Shown here in pieces: positions 7,939-17,529 of a stretch of DNA of 64,000 nucleotides. Both the position numbers and the translations under genes were made by a program. The stretch covers positions 124,001 through 188,000 of the forward strand of contig LJHR01000008.1 of NCBI GenBank assembly GCA_001296005.1, written 5' to 3'. The notes under the pieces were generated by a model that was given only the letters and a program-made list of their open reading frames with translations, had not been told where the DNA came from and searched no databases. Every line of letters begins with the position of its first letter. Position 1 is the stretch's first letter. This DNA comes from an alpha proteobacterium AAP38 (GTDB lineage: Bacteria > Pseudomonadota > Alphaproteobacteria > Azospirillales > Azospirillaceae).

Positions 7939-8958
7939 ATGTCGTCCGAGAACAGCCATTCCACCGATGTCGTCATTATCGGCGCAGGCCCCGTGGGCCT
8001 GTTTGCCGTGTTTGAATGCGGCATGTTGAAGATGCGCACCCATGTGGTGGACGCGCTCGACATGGTGGGCGGGCAATGCGCGGCGCTGTACCCGGAAAAG
8101 CCGATCTATGACATCCCGGCCCACCCTTCCATTGATGGCGCCGACCTGATCGACAAGTTGGCCGAACAGGCCGCCCCCTTCAACCCCACCTATCATCTGG
8201 GTCAGCAGGTCACCACCCTGACCCGGACCGATGGCGGCTGGCGCGTGGGCACCGACAAGGGCACCCTGATCGACGCCAAGGCCGTTATCATCGCGGCGGG
8301 CGTGGGGGCCTTCGGTCCCAACAAGCCGCCCCTGGACGGTCTGGAAGCCTATGAAGGCACCGGCATCTTCTATCTGGTGAAGCGCCGTCAGGATTTCGCG
8401 GGCAAGCGCATCGTCATTGCCGGCGGCGGCGACAGCGCCGTGGACTGGGCCAATTCCCTGTCAGAAGTGGCCGCCCATGTCATGGTGGTCCACCGCCGCC
8501 CCAAATTCCGCGCTGCGCCGGAAAGCGTGTCCCGACTGGACGCGTTGGTCAAGGAAGGCAAGGTAGAGATGGTGGTGCCGTACCAGCTTTCGGGCCTGGA
8601 AGGCACCGGGGACAAGCTGACGGGCGTACGCGTCGCCGATCTGGATGATAATGAAAAGGTGCTGGAGGCGGATGTCCTGCTGCCCTTCTTTGGTCTGGCC
8701 ATGAATCTCGGCCCCATCGCCGATTGGGGCCTGGACATGGAAAAGGGCCATATCCTGGTCGATCAGCGCACGCTCGCCACGTCGGCCCCCGGCATCTTCG
8801 CCATCGGCGATATCGCGCATTATCCGGGCAAGCTGAAACTGATCCTGTGCGGGTTCAGCGAGGCGGCTATGGCTGCGCACTCGGCGCATGGGTTGGTCCA
8901 CCCGGACCATGTGCTGCATTTTGAGTATTCGACCAGCAAGGGTGTGCCGGGGGCTTAA
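7939..8958 (+). CDS. Ferredoxin/flavodoxin-NADP+ reductase, thioredoxin-reductase type
   Basis: A 339-residue flavoprotein with the N-terminal FAD Rossmann motif GAGPVG, then GGQCAALYPEKPIYDIPA, a second Rossmann motif for NADPH (GGGDSAVDWA) and the C-terminal FAD-closing motif GDIAHYPGK. It has no CxxC between the nucleotide-binding halves, which separates it from true thioredoxin reductase and fits the TrxR-like FNR of Bacillus YumC type. It would transfer electrons between NADPH and ferredoxin or flavodoxin. GGGGAG at 7926-7931 supports the ATG at 7939 over the in-frame ATG at 7924. It is divergent from tsaE. Confidence 0.9.
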   Translation: MSSENSHSTDVVIIGAGPVGLFAVFECGMLKMRTHVVDALDMVGGQCAALYPEKPIYDIPAHPSIDGADLIDKLAEQAAPFNPTYHLGQQVTTLTRTDGGWRVGTDKGTLIDAKAVIIAAGVGAFGPNKPPLDGLEAYEGTGIFYLVKRRQDFAGKRIVIAGGGDSAVDWANSLSEVAAHVMVVHRRPKFRAAPESVSRLDALVKEGKVEMVVPYQLSGLEGTGDKLTGVRVADLDDNEKVLEADVLLPFFGLAMNLGPIADWGLDMEKGHILVDQRTLATSAPGIFAIGDIAHYPGKLKLILCGFSEAAMAAHSAHGLVHPDHVLHFEYSTSKGVPGA

Positions 8959-8964
8959 CCCCCG

Positions 8965-11826
8965 TCACACGGGGCGGTGCAAAAACCCCTTCGTCACCCG
9001 CACCGCCTCCGCCAGCCCGACCTTGCGCACCTCCACCCCCTCAGGGAAGGCACCGATCAGGCGGGATGGCATCATGGGGTCCAGCAGGACGAACACGCCC
9101 TGGTCATCGGCGCGGCGGACCAGACGGCCAAAGGCCTGGCGCAGGCGCAGGCGGGTGATCATGTCGTCAAAGCCGCGACGGCCCGCGATCTTGTCGAAAT
9201 AATTCCGCCGCGCCTTGTGCAAGATATCGGGACGGGGCCAGGGTACGCGGTCGAAGACGATCAGGCGCAGGGACCGGCCCGGCACATCCACCCCATCGCG
9301 TACGGCATCGGTGCCCAGCAGGCAGGCATCCTCCTCGCCCCGGAAAATATCCACCAGGGTGGGCACATCCATGCCGTCCAGATGCTGGGCCAGCAGGGGG
9401 ATGCCAGCCTCTTCCAGCGGTTCGGCGATGCGTTCATGGACCGCGCGCAACCGCTGAATGGCCGTGAACAGGCCCAGCCCGCCGCCGCCCGCCGCCAGGA
9501 ACAGTTCGCGATAGGCCGCCGCCACCTGCCCCAGATCATCCTTGCGCACATCATTCACCACCAGCACGCGGGTCTGGCTGGCATAGTCGAACGGGCTGGG
9601 CACGGCAGCACGCAAGGCCGTGGCCCCCATATGCACGGTACCGGTGCGCAGATGGGCCGCCTGCCAATCCTGCTCCACATCGCCGGTGCCATCGGTCAGG
9701 GTGGCGCTGGTCAGGACCAGGCCATGGGCGACGGTGCCGACCGTGTCGGCAAAGGGGATGGTAGGGTCGACCCAGTGGCGATACATGCCCAGATCGAAAT
9801 CCCGCCCCTCCACCCGCTCCACCCCGAACCAGTCGACGAATTTGCGCGGGGTATCGTCCTTCAGGCTTTGCAGCATCAGCCGCCAGCCATTCACCTCGTT
9901 CTGCGCGCGGCGTTTGCAGGCCCGCGCCACACTGTCCATGCGGCGGCGGGTTTCGGCCTCCAACTCGTCGCTTTCCTCGTCCAGCATCTCCTTCAACCGG
10001 TCGGCCAGCTTTTCCAGCGGAGTGGCCAGTTTCAGGAGTGCCACATCCAGTTCCACGGCCAGATCAACCAGACCGTCCGCCACCGGCTTGCAGTCGGTTT
10101 CCAGGCTGTAAGGATTATCCACGCCTTGCGCGCGGGCATAGACTTGGGCGCGCACGCCGGCCAGGAAGGCTTCCAGCGGGCCTTTCACCTCCCCGCCATG
10201 GATGCGCTGTGACCAGGCTTCCCCCGGCAAGATCTGGGCCGCCTGCTGGATTTCCTGCAGCAGGTCCAGGGAACCCTTATCCCCGCCCACCAGATCCTCC
10301 ACCCGGCGGCGCAGGCCGCGTGCCCGGCTGCGGCCCGACACCTCGGCCCCCAGCAGCCAGCGGCGCAGTTCCGCCGCTTCCGCCGCTGTGAGATGGCCGG
10401 CAAAGGCATTGTCGGCGGCATCAAACACATGATGGCCTTCATCAAAGACATAGCGGGTGGGGACATAGGCATCGTCACCACCGCCCAGCGCCGCCTGCAC
10501 CATGACCAGGGCATGGTTGGCCACCACGATGTCGGCCTTGCGCGCGCGCCTGACCGATTTCTCGATGAAACAGCGGGAATAGTGCGAACAGGCGTTGTAG
10601 ACGCATTCACCGCGCCGGTCGGCCAGACCCATGGTGCGGCCCTTGCCCAGAATATCGACCAGCCAGCCGGGGAAGTCCCCGCCCGCCATATCGCCATCGC
10701 GCGTCGCCGCCGCCCACCGCGCCATCAGGCCGATGGCATTGGCGTAGGCGGGCTGGGTATGGGCAATGTTGGCCGCTTCCTCCAGGTTCAGCAGGCAGAG
10801 GTAATTCTCCCGCCCCTTGCGCACCACCACCCTTTTCGCCTTCACAGCGGGGTCGGGGTGCAGCCGGTCCAGTTCCTTGTCGATCTGCTGCTGCAGCTGG
10901 CGCGTATAGGTGGAAATCCAGACCGGCCCGCTGTTCTTCTCCGCCCAGACGGTGGCCGGGGCGAGGTAGCCCAGGGTCTTGCCCACGCCCGTCCCGGCCT
11001 CTGCCAGAACCACATTGGGTACGCCCTGTTCATCACGCGGAGTGAACGCGCTGGACACAGCGCTGGCATAATCGGCCTGCTGCGGGCGCGGTTCGGCACC
11101 GGCCCCGCTGCCCACCAGTTCGGCCAGACGCCAGCGCGCCTCTGCCGGTTCCACGGGGATATGGCCCGGCGGCGGCTCCGGTGCCTCGGCCTGCCATTCC
11201 TTCAGATGGTTCCAGACCATCAGGCCACGCCGCGCCCGCCCGTCGCCGGGACCATGCGGCAGTCCCAATGCCGCCATCACCGACGGAGCCCAGGACCAGC
11301 CCGCCTGTCCCATGAACCAGCCGATGCCGGCGGCATCCGATAATTCACGCCGCTGCTTGCGCTTTTCCCCGTCCGGTTCCGGGCGGTTATTCTCCGCCAG
11401 TTCAGACAGCAGGGCACGGGCACTGTCGATAAGGGACAGGGCCTCGGCCTCCGGGTCGGCGGGGACCGGCTGTCCCGTAGCGTCCGCCAGCCCCTTGGGC
11501 GTGGGTAGACAGAAACGGGCGGGGCGGACAAAGGCGAAAAGTTCAAGGACGTCGAACGGATCGTTCATCCGCTCGGTGCGCAGCCGCCTTCCCACGGCGC
11601 GTGCATGGGCCAGGATCACGCTTTCGTGACGCAGACGGTACGCTGCCTCGTCATGCGGGATCAGGTCCACCTCGCCATCGGGCGTCACCCAGGTGACCCC
11701 GCGCGCGCTCACCACAATGGCCGGCGCATCAGGCAGCAGCAGGCGCGGGGGCGCCGTACGCACAGATGACGGGGCATCTGGCGCCTTGTCAGTGCCGGGC
11801 CGGCGGAAGGGGACAATCTCACTCAT
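8965..11826 (-). CDS. ATP-dependent DNA helicase, DinG/XPD-like
   Basis: A 953-residue superfamily 2 iron-sulfur helicase. The Walker A is in LAEAGTGVGKTLGYLAPA at about residue 280. The iron-sulfur cysteines are seen in YLCLLN and in CVYNACSHYSRC. The Walker B-like box is FDEGHHVFD. Helicase C motifs include LVLTSATLTDG, GTDAVRDGVDVPG and a final QAFGRLVRR. The N-terminal 200 residues (EIVPFRRPG, then VSARGVTWVTPDGEVDL) are typical of the alphaproteobacterial version. It probably unwinds forked, D-loop or R-loop DNA. ATG at 11826 is preferred to 11868. It ends 6 bp from the convergent reductase gene. Confidence 0.92.
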   Translation of the reverse strand: MSEIVPFRRPGTDKAPDAPSSVRTAPPRLLLPDAPAIVVSARGVTWVTPDGEVDLIPHDEAAYRLRHESVILAHARAVGRRLRTERMNDPFDVLELFAFVRPARFCLPTPKGLADATGQPVPADPEAEALSLIDSARALLSELAENNRPEPDGEKRKQRRELSDAAGIGWFMGQAGWSWAPSVMAALGLPHGPGDGRARRGLMVWNHLKEWQAEAPEPPPGHIPVEPAEARWRLAELVGSGAGAEPRPQQADYASAVSSAFTPRDEQGVPNVVLAEAGTGVGKTLGYLAPATVWAEKNSGPVWISTYTRQLQQQIDKELDRLHPDPAVKAKRVVVRKGRENYLCLLNLEEAANIAHTQPAYANAIGLMARWAAATRDGDMAGGDFPGWLVDILGKGRTMGLADRRGECVYNACSHYSRCFIEKSVRRARKADIVVANHALVMVQAALGGGDDAYVPTRYVFDEGHHVFDAADNAFAGHLTAAEAAELRRWLLGAEVSGRSRARGLRRRVEDLVGGDKGSLDLLQEIQQAAQILPGEAWSQRIHGGEVKGPLEAFLAGVRAQVYARAQGVDNPYSLETDCKPVADGLVDLAVELDVALLKLATPLEKLADRLKEMLDEESDELEAETRRRMDSVARACKRRAQNEVNGWRLMLQSLKDDTPRKFVDWFGVERVEGRDFDLGMYRHWVDPTIPFADTVGTVAHGLVLTSATLTDGTGDVEQDWQAAHLRTGTVHMGATALRAAVPSPFDYASQTRVLVVNDVRKDDLGQVAAAYRELFLAAGGGGLGLFTAIQRLRAVHERIAEPLEEAGIPLLAQHLDGMDVPTLVDIFRGEEDACLLGTDAVRDGVDVPGRSLRLIVFDRVPWPRPDILHKARRNYFDKIAGRRGFDDMITRLRLRQAFGRLVRRADDQGVFVLLDPMMPSRLIGAFPEGVEVRKVGLAEAVRVTKGFLHRPV

Positions 11827-11889
11827 GGCGGCGGAGTATAGGCAAGTCCCGCCGCCATGCATCAACAAAACGGGAACATCTCCAATCTG

Positions 11890-12738
11890 TCAGCGCGGCA
11901 GCATTCCATCCAGGGCGACGGCAACAGCGCTCATGCCCGCCATATTGGGGTGGTAGGGAGCCTTACCCGCCGAAACTGGGAACCCCTCCATCCAGGGTTC
12001 CGCATCGCATACGCCATGGTCGAGCGACAGTTTCGCCGCGGGCAGCAACAGGGCACCGGATTGTTTGGCAGCCAACCCCGTCAAATCACGCAGACGGCGC
12101 TCAACCTCCCGCAACCGGTCGGCATCCGCCGGGTCCAGCGGCGTTGCCGCGCAGGTGCCCGTGGGCGGCAGAATGGCGGGATACTCGACGAAGATCAGCA
12201 GGGCATTGGGTGCGCGTTCACGCACAGCCGTTCCTATGCGGATCAGCGCCGCTGCAAGTTGCTGGAACTTTTCCTCCTCGGCCCAGGACGGGGTGCGACA
12301 CTTCTCGGTCCCCGAACCGGTGTTGCGTGCCAGGGTCAGACAGGAGGCGGAGATCATGTTGCCGATATAGCCGACATCATTGCCGCCAATGGTGACCGTC
12401 ACCAGCCGTGTATCAGCATCAATCGCAGTAACCTGCGCCGGCAGTTCTGCCCATCCCTCCAGAACGGCCCCCGTCGTCGCACCGGAGCAGGTGACATCCG
12501 TCAGGGCGAGCCCACGTTTGGCCGCCAATTGCTGCGCGTAATTGCCGGCCGACCGTCCACACCGCGCCGGCGCGTCCGGCACATAGGGCGGCAAACCGGG
12601 ACCCGCAGCAAAGGAACTGCCCATCGCAACATATTTCGCACCGACCGGAAGCGCAGCTTGCCGAGGGGCGGCGGCACATCCGGCCAGTGCAGAACTCAAA
12701 AGCAGCGTGAGCAGGCAACGGAACGGAGAAAAGCGCAT
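11890..12738 (-). CDS. SGNH/GDSL-family hydrolase, predicted lipoprotein
   Basis: A 282-residue protein with a signal sequence ending in LSSALAGCAAAP, a lipobox with the lipidated Cys at about residue 20. It has the SGNH blocks: VAMGSSFAAGPG (the usual GDS is GSS here, with the nucleophile Ser retained), the Gly in GRSAGNYAQQLA, GGNDVGY (Asn of block III), and the Asp/His pair near the C-terminus (DAEPW, then APYHPNMAGM). It is probably an esterase or lipase attached to the membrane facing the periplasm. A GTG at 12747 is an alternative start. It lies downstream of the chemoreceptor gene, separated by a terminator hairpin. Confidence 0.86.
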   Translation of the reverse strand: MRFSPFRCLLTLLLSSALAGCAAAPRQAALPVGAKYVAMGSSFAAGPGLPPYVPDAPARCGRSAGNYAQQLAAKRGLALTDVTCSGATTGAVLEGWAELPAQVTAIDADTRLVTVTIGGNDVGYIGNMISASCLTLARNTGSGTEKCRTPSWAEEEKFQQLAAALIRIGTAVRERAPNALLIFVEYPAILPPTGTCAATPLDPADADRLREVERRLRDLTGLAAKQSGALLLPAAKLSLDHGVCDAEPWMEGFPVSAGKAPYHPNMAGMSAVAVALDGMLPR

Positions 12739-12786
12739 TCTGGACACCGGTCAAAGGAGGATTGACCGCATCGTGCCAGAGGAAAG

Positions 12787-12815
12787 GCCCGGCATCCAGA
12801 AACCGGATGCCGGGC
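12787..12815 (-). terminator. Hairpin terminator after chemoreceptor gene
   Basis: An 11-bp GC-rich perfect stem (GCCCGGCATCC and its complement) with a 7-base loop lies 27 bp past the chemoreceptor stop. On the minus strand it is followed by a short CTTTCC tract. It is a plausible intrinsic terminator with a weak U-run. Confidence 0.65.
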
Positions 12816-12841
12816 TGTCCACAGACTGGAGCAAGGAACCG

Positions 12842-14530
12842 TTACGCTGCCCGGATGCCGGACAGGAAGCTTTCCACCTGGCTTTTCATGACATCTGCCT
12901 GCTCGCCCAGTTCGCGGGCCGCACCCAGGACCTGGGTGGCGGAGGCACCCGTCTCTCCCGCCGCCTGGGTCACGCTGGCGATGTTGGCGGAAACCTCACG
13001 GGTGCCAAGGGCCGCCTGCTGCACATTGCGGCTGATTTCCAGGGTGGTGGCGTTCTGCTGTTCCACGGCGGCGGAGATGGTGGCCATGGCTTCGTTGATC
13101 TGCGCGATGGTACCGGTGATGGAGCCGATGGCCCCAACCGCGTCACCCGTCACGGCCTGCATCGACTGGATCTGCTGCGCGATCTCCTCGGTGGCCTTGG
13201 CCGTCTGGTTGGCCAGGCTCTTGACCTCCGACGCGACGACGGCAAAGCCCTTGCCGGCCTCGCCGGCGCGTGCCGCCTCGATGGTGGCGTTCAGGGCCAG
13301 CAGGTTGGTCTGGCTGGCAATCTCGCTGATCAACTGCACCACCGTCCCGATGCGCTGTGCGGCGTCAGCCAGGGTCTGCACCGTGTCATTGGTGCGGGCG
13401 GCCTGGCTGGCGGCATTGTCGGCGACCTGGGTCGAATGCACCACCTGGCGGGAGATTTCCTGGATCGAGCTGGCCATTTCCTCAGCCGCCGACGCGACCG
13501 TCTGCACATTGGCGGCGGTCTGGTCGGCGGCGCTGGCGGTCGCAGTGGCCTGGGCGCGGGTTTCCTCCGCAATGGCGGTCATGCCCTGGGCCGTGGCATC
13601 CAGCTGGCTGGTGGCACCTGCGACGCTGCCCAGGACGGCTGTCACCTCGGCGTCGAAGCGGGCGATCAGCCCCTCCACAACCTCTGTCCGGCGCAGCTTC
13701 GCCTCCTGTTCACGGGCCTGTTCAGCGGCCAGTTCATCGGCGCGGATGGCGTTCTGGCGGAACACTTCCAGCGCGCGGGCCATGCCGCCCACCTCGTCCT
13801 GACGGTCCAGCCCGTCGATATGGATGGTCTTGTCGCCACCGGCCAGCAGGCCCATCTGGTCGGTCATGGCGCGGATGGGCCGGGCGATGGCACCGGCCAG
13901 CGACAGGCCGGCCACGATGGCGATGATCAGCGACCCGACGGCCCCCGCGATGGTGGCAATATTGGCCGTGGAGAAGGCGTTGGCCAAGCCGTCGCGACGG
14001 CTTTCCAGCAGGGTGCGCTCCACATTCTGCACCTCTTCCACCTTGGCCCGGATCGCATCCATCCGGTTCTTGCCTGTGCCGGCGGCTGCGGCTGCGCGCG
14101 TCGCCTCCCGCGTGGCGAGGTCCTTCATACCGGCAATCATCGGTTCCGCAACCTCGCGGTTCCAGGCATCCGACGCTTCCTTGATCTCCCGCAGGCGGGC
14201 CTGCTGTTCGGGATTATCCTTGGTCAGTTCGCTGACGCGGGCGAAGCTGGCGTCAAAATTCCGGATGCCGTTACTGTAGGGTTCCAGAAAGCTGGCATCG
14301 GCGGTCAGCATATAGCCGCGCAGGCCCGTTTCCTGATCCACCTTGGCAGTAGTCAACTGACGCACCGTGCGCATAACTTCATAGGTATGGACGGTTTCGG
14401 CATTGCCATTTTCGATGAAGGCCAGCTGCACCCGGTTGATGGTGCCAACCGCAGCAGAGGTCAGGACCAGCGCCCCGAAGGCGATCAGCAATTTGCGGGC
14501 AATCGAAAGGTCGCGCAGTTTGGTCAGCAT
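12842..14530 (-). CDS. Methyl-accepting chemotaxis protein with CHASE3-type sensor
   Basis: A 562-residue transmembrane chemoreceptor. A transmembrane helix lies at about residues 11-32. It is followed by a roughly 150-residue extracytoplasmic helical domain with CHASE3 marks ([15 protein letters not shown] and FLEPYSNG), a second transmembrane helix near 190-212, HAMP ([18 protein letters not shown]) and the signalling domain with hairpin tip [20 protein letters not shown]. No C-terminal CheR/CheB tether pentapeptide is seen. AGGAGA seven bases upstream supports the ATG at 14530. No che genes are nearby, so it must feed a distant array. The ligand cannot be deduced. Confidence 0.93.
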   Translation of the reverse strand: MLTKLRDLSIARKLLIAFGALVLTSAAVGTINRVQLAFIENGNAETVHTYEVMRTVRQLTTAKVDQETGLRGYMLTADASFLEPYSNGIRNFDASFARVSELTKDNPEQQARLREIKEASDAWNREVAEPMIAGMKDLATREATRAAAAAGTGKNRMDAIRAKVEEVQNVERTLLESRRDGLANAFSTANIATIAGAVGSLIIAIVAGLSLAGAIARPIRAMTDQMGLLAGGDKTIHIDGLDRQDEVGGMARALEVFRQNAIRADELAAEQAREQEAKLRRTEVVEGLIARFDAEVTAVLGSVAGATSQLDATAQGMTAIAEETRAQATATASAADQTAANVQTVASAAEEMASSIQEISRQVVHSTQVADNAASQAARTNDTVQTLADAAQRIGTVVQLISEIASQTNLLALNATIEAARAGEAGKGFAVVASEVKSLANQTAKATEEIAQQIQSMQAVTGDAVGAIGSITGTIAQINEAMATISAAVEQQNATTLEISRNVQQAALGTREVSANIASVTQAAGETGASATQVLGAARELGEQADVMKSQVESFLSGIRAA

Positions 14531-14962
14531 GCGATTTCTCCTGGCCACGGTCGATCCGGGCAAAGAAGGAGCGAGGCCATCCTTGACAAAGGATAGCGAC
14601 GGAGAGTTTTGGGGAGGATTCAGGAAAGCTTTTTAACTATCCGCTCAGAATAAAATGCCGCTCCTCTTGATCGATTGGATTTTAGATATAATTCACCCTT
14701 TTGATTTATTGATTTTCACCGCTGCTTTTCCGAAAGCATTGAAAACAGCTAATTTAGAATTAATGCGTACGCGTCACGCTTCAACCATCCAACTTGCCGG
14801 AAGGGGTGTAACTTTCGGGGTAAGACAAAGCCTATGCCACCCGGCAGCTTCTACACCGGCCTATAACGGAAGAAAGGCCCGCCGAAGCGGACCTTTCAAC
14901 ACCATCATAAAAAGGCGGGATGGAAGGGGATGCTGGACAATCCGGCGGCCCTTGCCAGCGCG
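14531..14962. other. AT-rich intergenic region between chemoreceptor and HNH gene
   Basis: 432 bp with no convincing gene. The part at about 14620-14770 is much AT-richer than its surroundings and should carry the chemoreceptor promoter on the minus strand. The part at 14870-14900 holds the terminator of the HNH gene. A 141-codon open frame across the region has no family resemblance and was not called. Confidence 0.5.
14873..14896 (-). terminator. Intrinsic terminator of the HNH endonuclease gene
   Basis: On the minus strand the RNA forms a 10-bp stem with one G-U pair closed by a UUCG tetraloop, followed by CUUCC; the A/U pairs at the base provide the U tract. It is placed 66 bp after the HNH stop codon. 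Confidence 0.75.
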
Positions 14963-15616
14963 TCAGCCCTGCTCCAGTTCGGCGCCCCAATATTCGGCGC
15001 TGGTCATGGAGGCGGGGAAGGCGGCGCCCGGCAGATCCTCACCCGGATCGGCCGCCACTTCGTCCCCGATATCATCGTAGGACAGGAAGTCGCGCCAGCT
15101 GTCATGCAGGAAGGTGGGCGGGAAATTGCGGCCATTTTCTTGCAGCTCGTACGCCGTGGGGGCGAACGGTTCCTGCATCGGGTGCATGCCGCACTGGTTG
15201 GGCAGACGGCTGCCCTTGACCAGATTGCAGGCCGAGCAGGAGGTGACAACATTGTCCCAACTGGTCCGCCCGCCCCGACAGCGCGGGATGACATGGTCGA
15301 AAGTCAGCTCATGCGTCGGGAACCAGCGCCCGCAATATTGGCAGGTGAACCGGTCACGCAGGAACACGTTGAAACGGGTGAAGGCGGGCCGGCGCGTGGC
15401 GGGCACATATTCCTTCAACGAAATGACACTGGGCAGCCGGATCGCCAGCTGTGGCGACCGGACCACGCGGTCATAGTGAGAGACGATGTTGACGCGGTCC
15501 AGGAACACGGCCTTGACCGCATCCTGCCATGACCAGAGCGAGAGCGGGAAATAGCTGAGCGGACGGAAATCCGCATTCAGCACCAAGGCAGGACACCCAT
15601 CATAAGGTGGTGACAA
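14963..15616 (-). CDS. HNH endonuclease family protein
   Basis: A protein of about 217 residues with the family-typical N-terminus (YDGCPALVLNADFRPLSYFPLSLWSW) and an HNH/zinc module: CQYCG, then LTFDHVIPRCRGG with the HNH histidines, N in WDNVVTSC, and CSACN. The metal-binding cysteine pairs are complete. Proteins of this group are widespread in alphaproteobacteria, usually single-copy, of unknown role. No ATG lies near the conserved N-terminus, so I place the start at a TTG (15616) preceded by GGGGG; this start is uncertain. It is transcribed divergently from gluQRS. Confidence 0.85.
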   Translation of the reverse strand: MSPPYDGCPALVLNADFRPLSYFPLSLWSWQDAVKAVFLDRVNIVSHYDRVVRSPQLAIRLPSVISLKEYVPATRRPAFTRFNVFLRDRFTCQYCGRWFPTHELTFDHVIPRCRGGRTSWDNVVTSCSACNLVKGSRLPNQCGMHPMQEPFAPTAYELQENGRNFPPTFLHDSWRDFLSYDDIGDEVAADPGEDLPGAAFPASMTSAEYWGAELEQG

Positions 15617-15930
15617 GTTGCACCCCCAAGCGCCGTTCCGTCGGTGTTCCCGACCCCCGGAGCCCCGCCTTCTTCCACCCGTCAGGACCCTTTCGGGACT
15701 GTCGGCATCGGGCGGCGGACAGGTTGGCGGCAGGCCGGAACGTCGGGCATCTTGATATAACGACCCGACCCCTTCTGGCAACCCGCCCGGCATGCGTAAT
15801 CCGCAATTATCACGCGCCTGCAATAGAAACGACACGCAAGCCCTTGTGGTCGCTTGGCTTGTGACCCGCCACCCATTGGGGGTATATGTCGTGAGAGCAG
15901 GGGCGCCGCCCCCATCCCCGGTGCCAATGC
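15617..15930. other. Divergent promoter region, HNH gene / gluQRS
   Basis: 314 bp between divergent starts. It is GC-rich with a short AT-richer patch around 15750-15820 (TTGATATAACG and AATTATCACG), where promoters for either side could lie. No operator-like repeat or known riboswitch fold was recognised. Confidence 0.4.
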
Positions 15931-16821
15931 ATGACTGAACCCGCCCTCCCCGTCATTACCCGATTCGCACCCAGCCCAACAGGCTTCCTGCATCTGGGGC
16001 ATGTCCATTCCTGCCTGTTCGCCGTGAATGCCGCGCAACAGGCCGGCGGGCGTTTTCTGCTGCGGATTGAGGATATCGACCCCAACCGCTGCCGCCCGGA
16101 TTATGAGGTGATGCTGAAGGAGGATCTGGCCTGGCTTGGCTTCCGCTGGGAAGAACCGGTGCGGCGGCAATCCGACCATATGGATGACTATACCGCGGCG
16201 CTGGACCGGCTGGCGACCCTGGGCGTCACCTATCCCTGCTTCTGTTCACGCAAGGAGATCGCAGATGAGATTGCGCGGGCCGGCAATGCCCCGCATCTGG
16301 TGGCCGTGGGGCCGGAGGGGCCGCTTTATCCCGGCATTTGCCGCCACCTGCCCCCGGATGTGGCCGCCGCGCGCGTGACAGCGGGGGAACCGCACGCCAC
16401 CCGCCTGGATGTGGCAAAGGCTGCCAGCCTGACCGGCCCCCTGACCTGGCATGACCGGGGGCGGGGGATCGTGACGGCGGACACTGGCCTGCTGGGCGAT
16501 ATCGTGCTGGCGCGGCGCGATGTCCGTACCTCTTATCACCTGTCGGTTACTGTCGATGATGCCATCCAGGGGGTGAGCTTGGTAACGCGTGGTGTGGACC
16601 TGTTCCATGCTACCCATGTCCATCGCCTGCTCCAGGCGCTGCTGTCCTTGCCGAAACCGGATTACCACCATCACGATCTACTGTTGAACGACCGGGGGGA
16701 GCGGCTGTCCAAACGCGACGGCGCCACAGGTATCCGCACCCTGCGCGAGCAGGGGGCGACAGCGGAAGAAGTCCTGAGGCGCGCCAGGGGTTGGCAGCCG
16801 GGGAAACCGGAAACACCGTAA
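15931..16821 (+). CDS. gluQRS: Glutamyl-Q tRNA(Asp) synthetase
   Basis: A 296-residue truncated relative of glutamyl-tRNA synthetase that attaches glutamate to queuosine at position 34 of tRNA(Asp). The N-terminal signature ITRFAPSPTGFLHLGH carries the HIGH-like motif. LRIEDIDPNRCRPDY follows. CFCSRKE and YPGICR supply the zinc-knuckle cysteines of this family. RLSKRDGA is the KMSKS equivalent. The C-terminal anticodon-binding domain of GltX is missing, as expected for GluQRS. Start ATG 15931. Confidence 0.95.
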   Translation: MTEPALPVITRFAPSPTGFLHLGHVHSCLFAVNAAQQAGGRFLLRIEDIDPNRCRPDYEVMLKEDLAWLGFRWEEPVRRQSDHMDDYTAALDRLATLGVTYPCFCSRKEIADEIARAGNAPHLVAVGPEGPLYPGICRHLPPDVAAARVTAGEPHATRLDVAKAASLTGPLTWHDRGRGIVTADTGLLGDIVLARRDVRTSYHLSVTVDDAIQGVSLVTRGVDLFHATHVHRLLQALLSLPKPDYHHHDLLLNDRGERLSKRDGATGIRTLREQGATAEEVLRRARGWQPGKPETP

Positions 16822-16964
16822 GGATAGGGACTTACCCCTTCCCTTCCCCCCAATATCTGCACAAGGATTGTTCAACAGGGAAATGGGTTTGAGGTGTGGG
16901 GATGACAGGGTAGATGGAATTTTAGGGATATTGTTAGCGAACATTGTGGTATGGAGACCATGCC

Positions 16965-17456
16965 ATGCAAGATACGTCCATGTTCGACCATTACCGCCAA
17001 CTTGTCCGTGATACGACGATCGACGACAGGACATTGCTGTCGACAGATTACTTCAATCATTTCAATGAAGTGATCATGTTGCTGTCCATGTTGGGCGATA
17101 TGCCCGACATGCTGGACGAGATCGTGGCTTGGACGCCCAAGACCTACCGTCAGCATTTCGAGGAATCGGGCCTGGCCTTCGCGCCGCTGGCCATCGAAGC
17201 CTATGATCATGTGCCCACCGAGTTCCGGGCACCGTTCGACGATGCGATCAACGATATGAACAGCCTGATCGTGGAGGCGGTGGCCAACCTGTCGGCCATG
17301 CGCGACGATGCCGACATGCTGGGCTTTACCGCCGCCGATTACTGGCAGCGTTTGCAGGCCCTGGTCGACCGGGGCAGCGCCATCGTCCATGGCAGCGTGC
17401 AGGACAGTAACCCCGCCGTTACCATGGACCAGAGCGAGATCGACGATCTGTTTTAA
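16965..17456 (+). CDS. Conserved hypothetical protein with FliM/CheZ-like C-terminal peptide
   Basis: A 163-residue acidic, mostly helical soluble protein that I cannot assign to a named family. The first two thirds (HYRQLVRDTTIDD, LSMLGDMPDMLDEIVAW) look like a helical bundle. The C-terminus ends in the short acidic peptide MDQSEIDDLF after a Pro/Val-containing linker. Such tails resemble the CheY-binding peptides of FliM and CheZ. GGAG at 16953-16956, eight bases before the ATG at 16965, decides the start over the ATG at 16944. It is monocistronic, between gluQRS and a MerR regulator and 1 kb from a chemoreceptor. Confidence 0.7.
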   Translation: MQDTSMFDHYRQLVRDTTIDDRTLLSTDYFNHFNEVIMLLSMLGDMPDMLDEIVAWTPKTYRQHFEESGLAFAPLAIEAYDHVPTEFRAPFDDAINDMNSLIVEAVANLSAMRDDADMLGFTAADYWQRLQALVDRGSAIVHGSVQDSNPAVTMDQSEIDDLF

Positions 17457-17529
17457 TTCCCCCCTTGACCCTGACGCCGCGTCATAGCCCAGCAAGAATG
17501 GGCGTGTGGAACATGGAAGGGACCGGGGG

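Noticed and set aside
14655-15080. 141-codon frame in the AT-rich gap before the HNH gene
   Set aside because: It crosses the HNH terminator and coding sequence antisense; no family resemblance.
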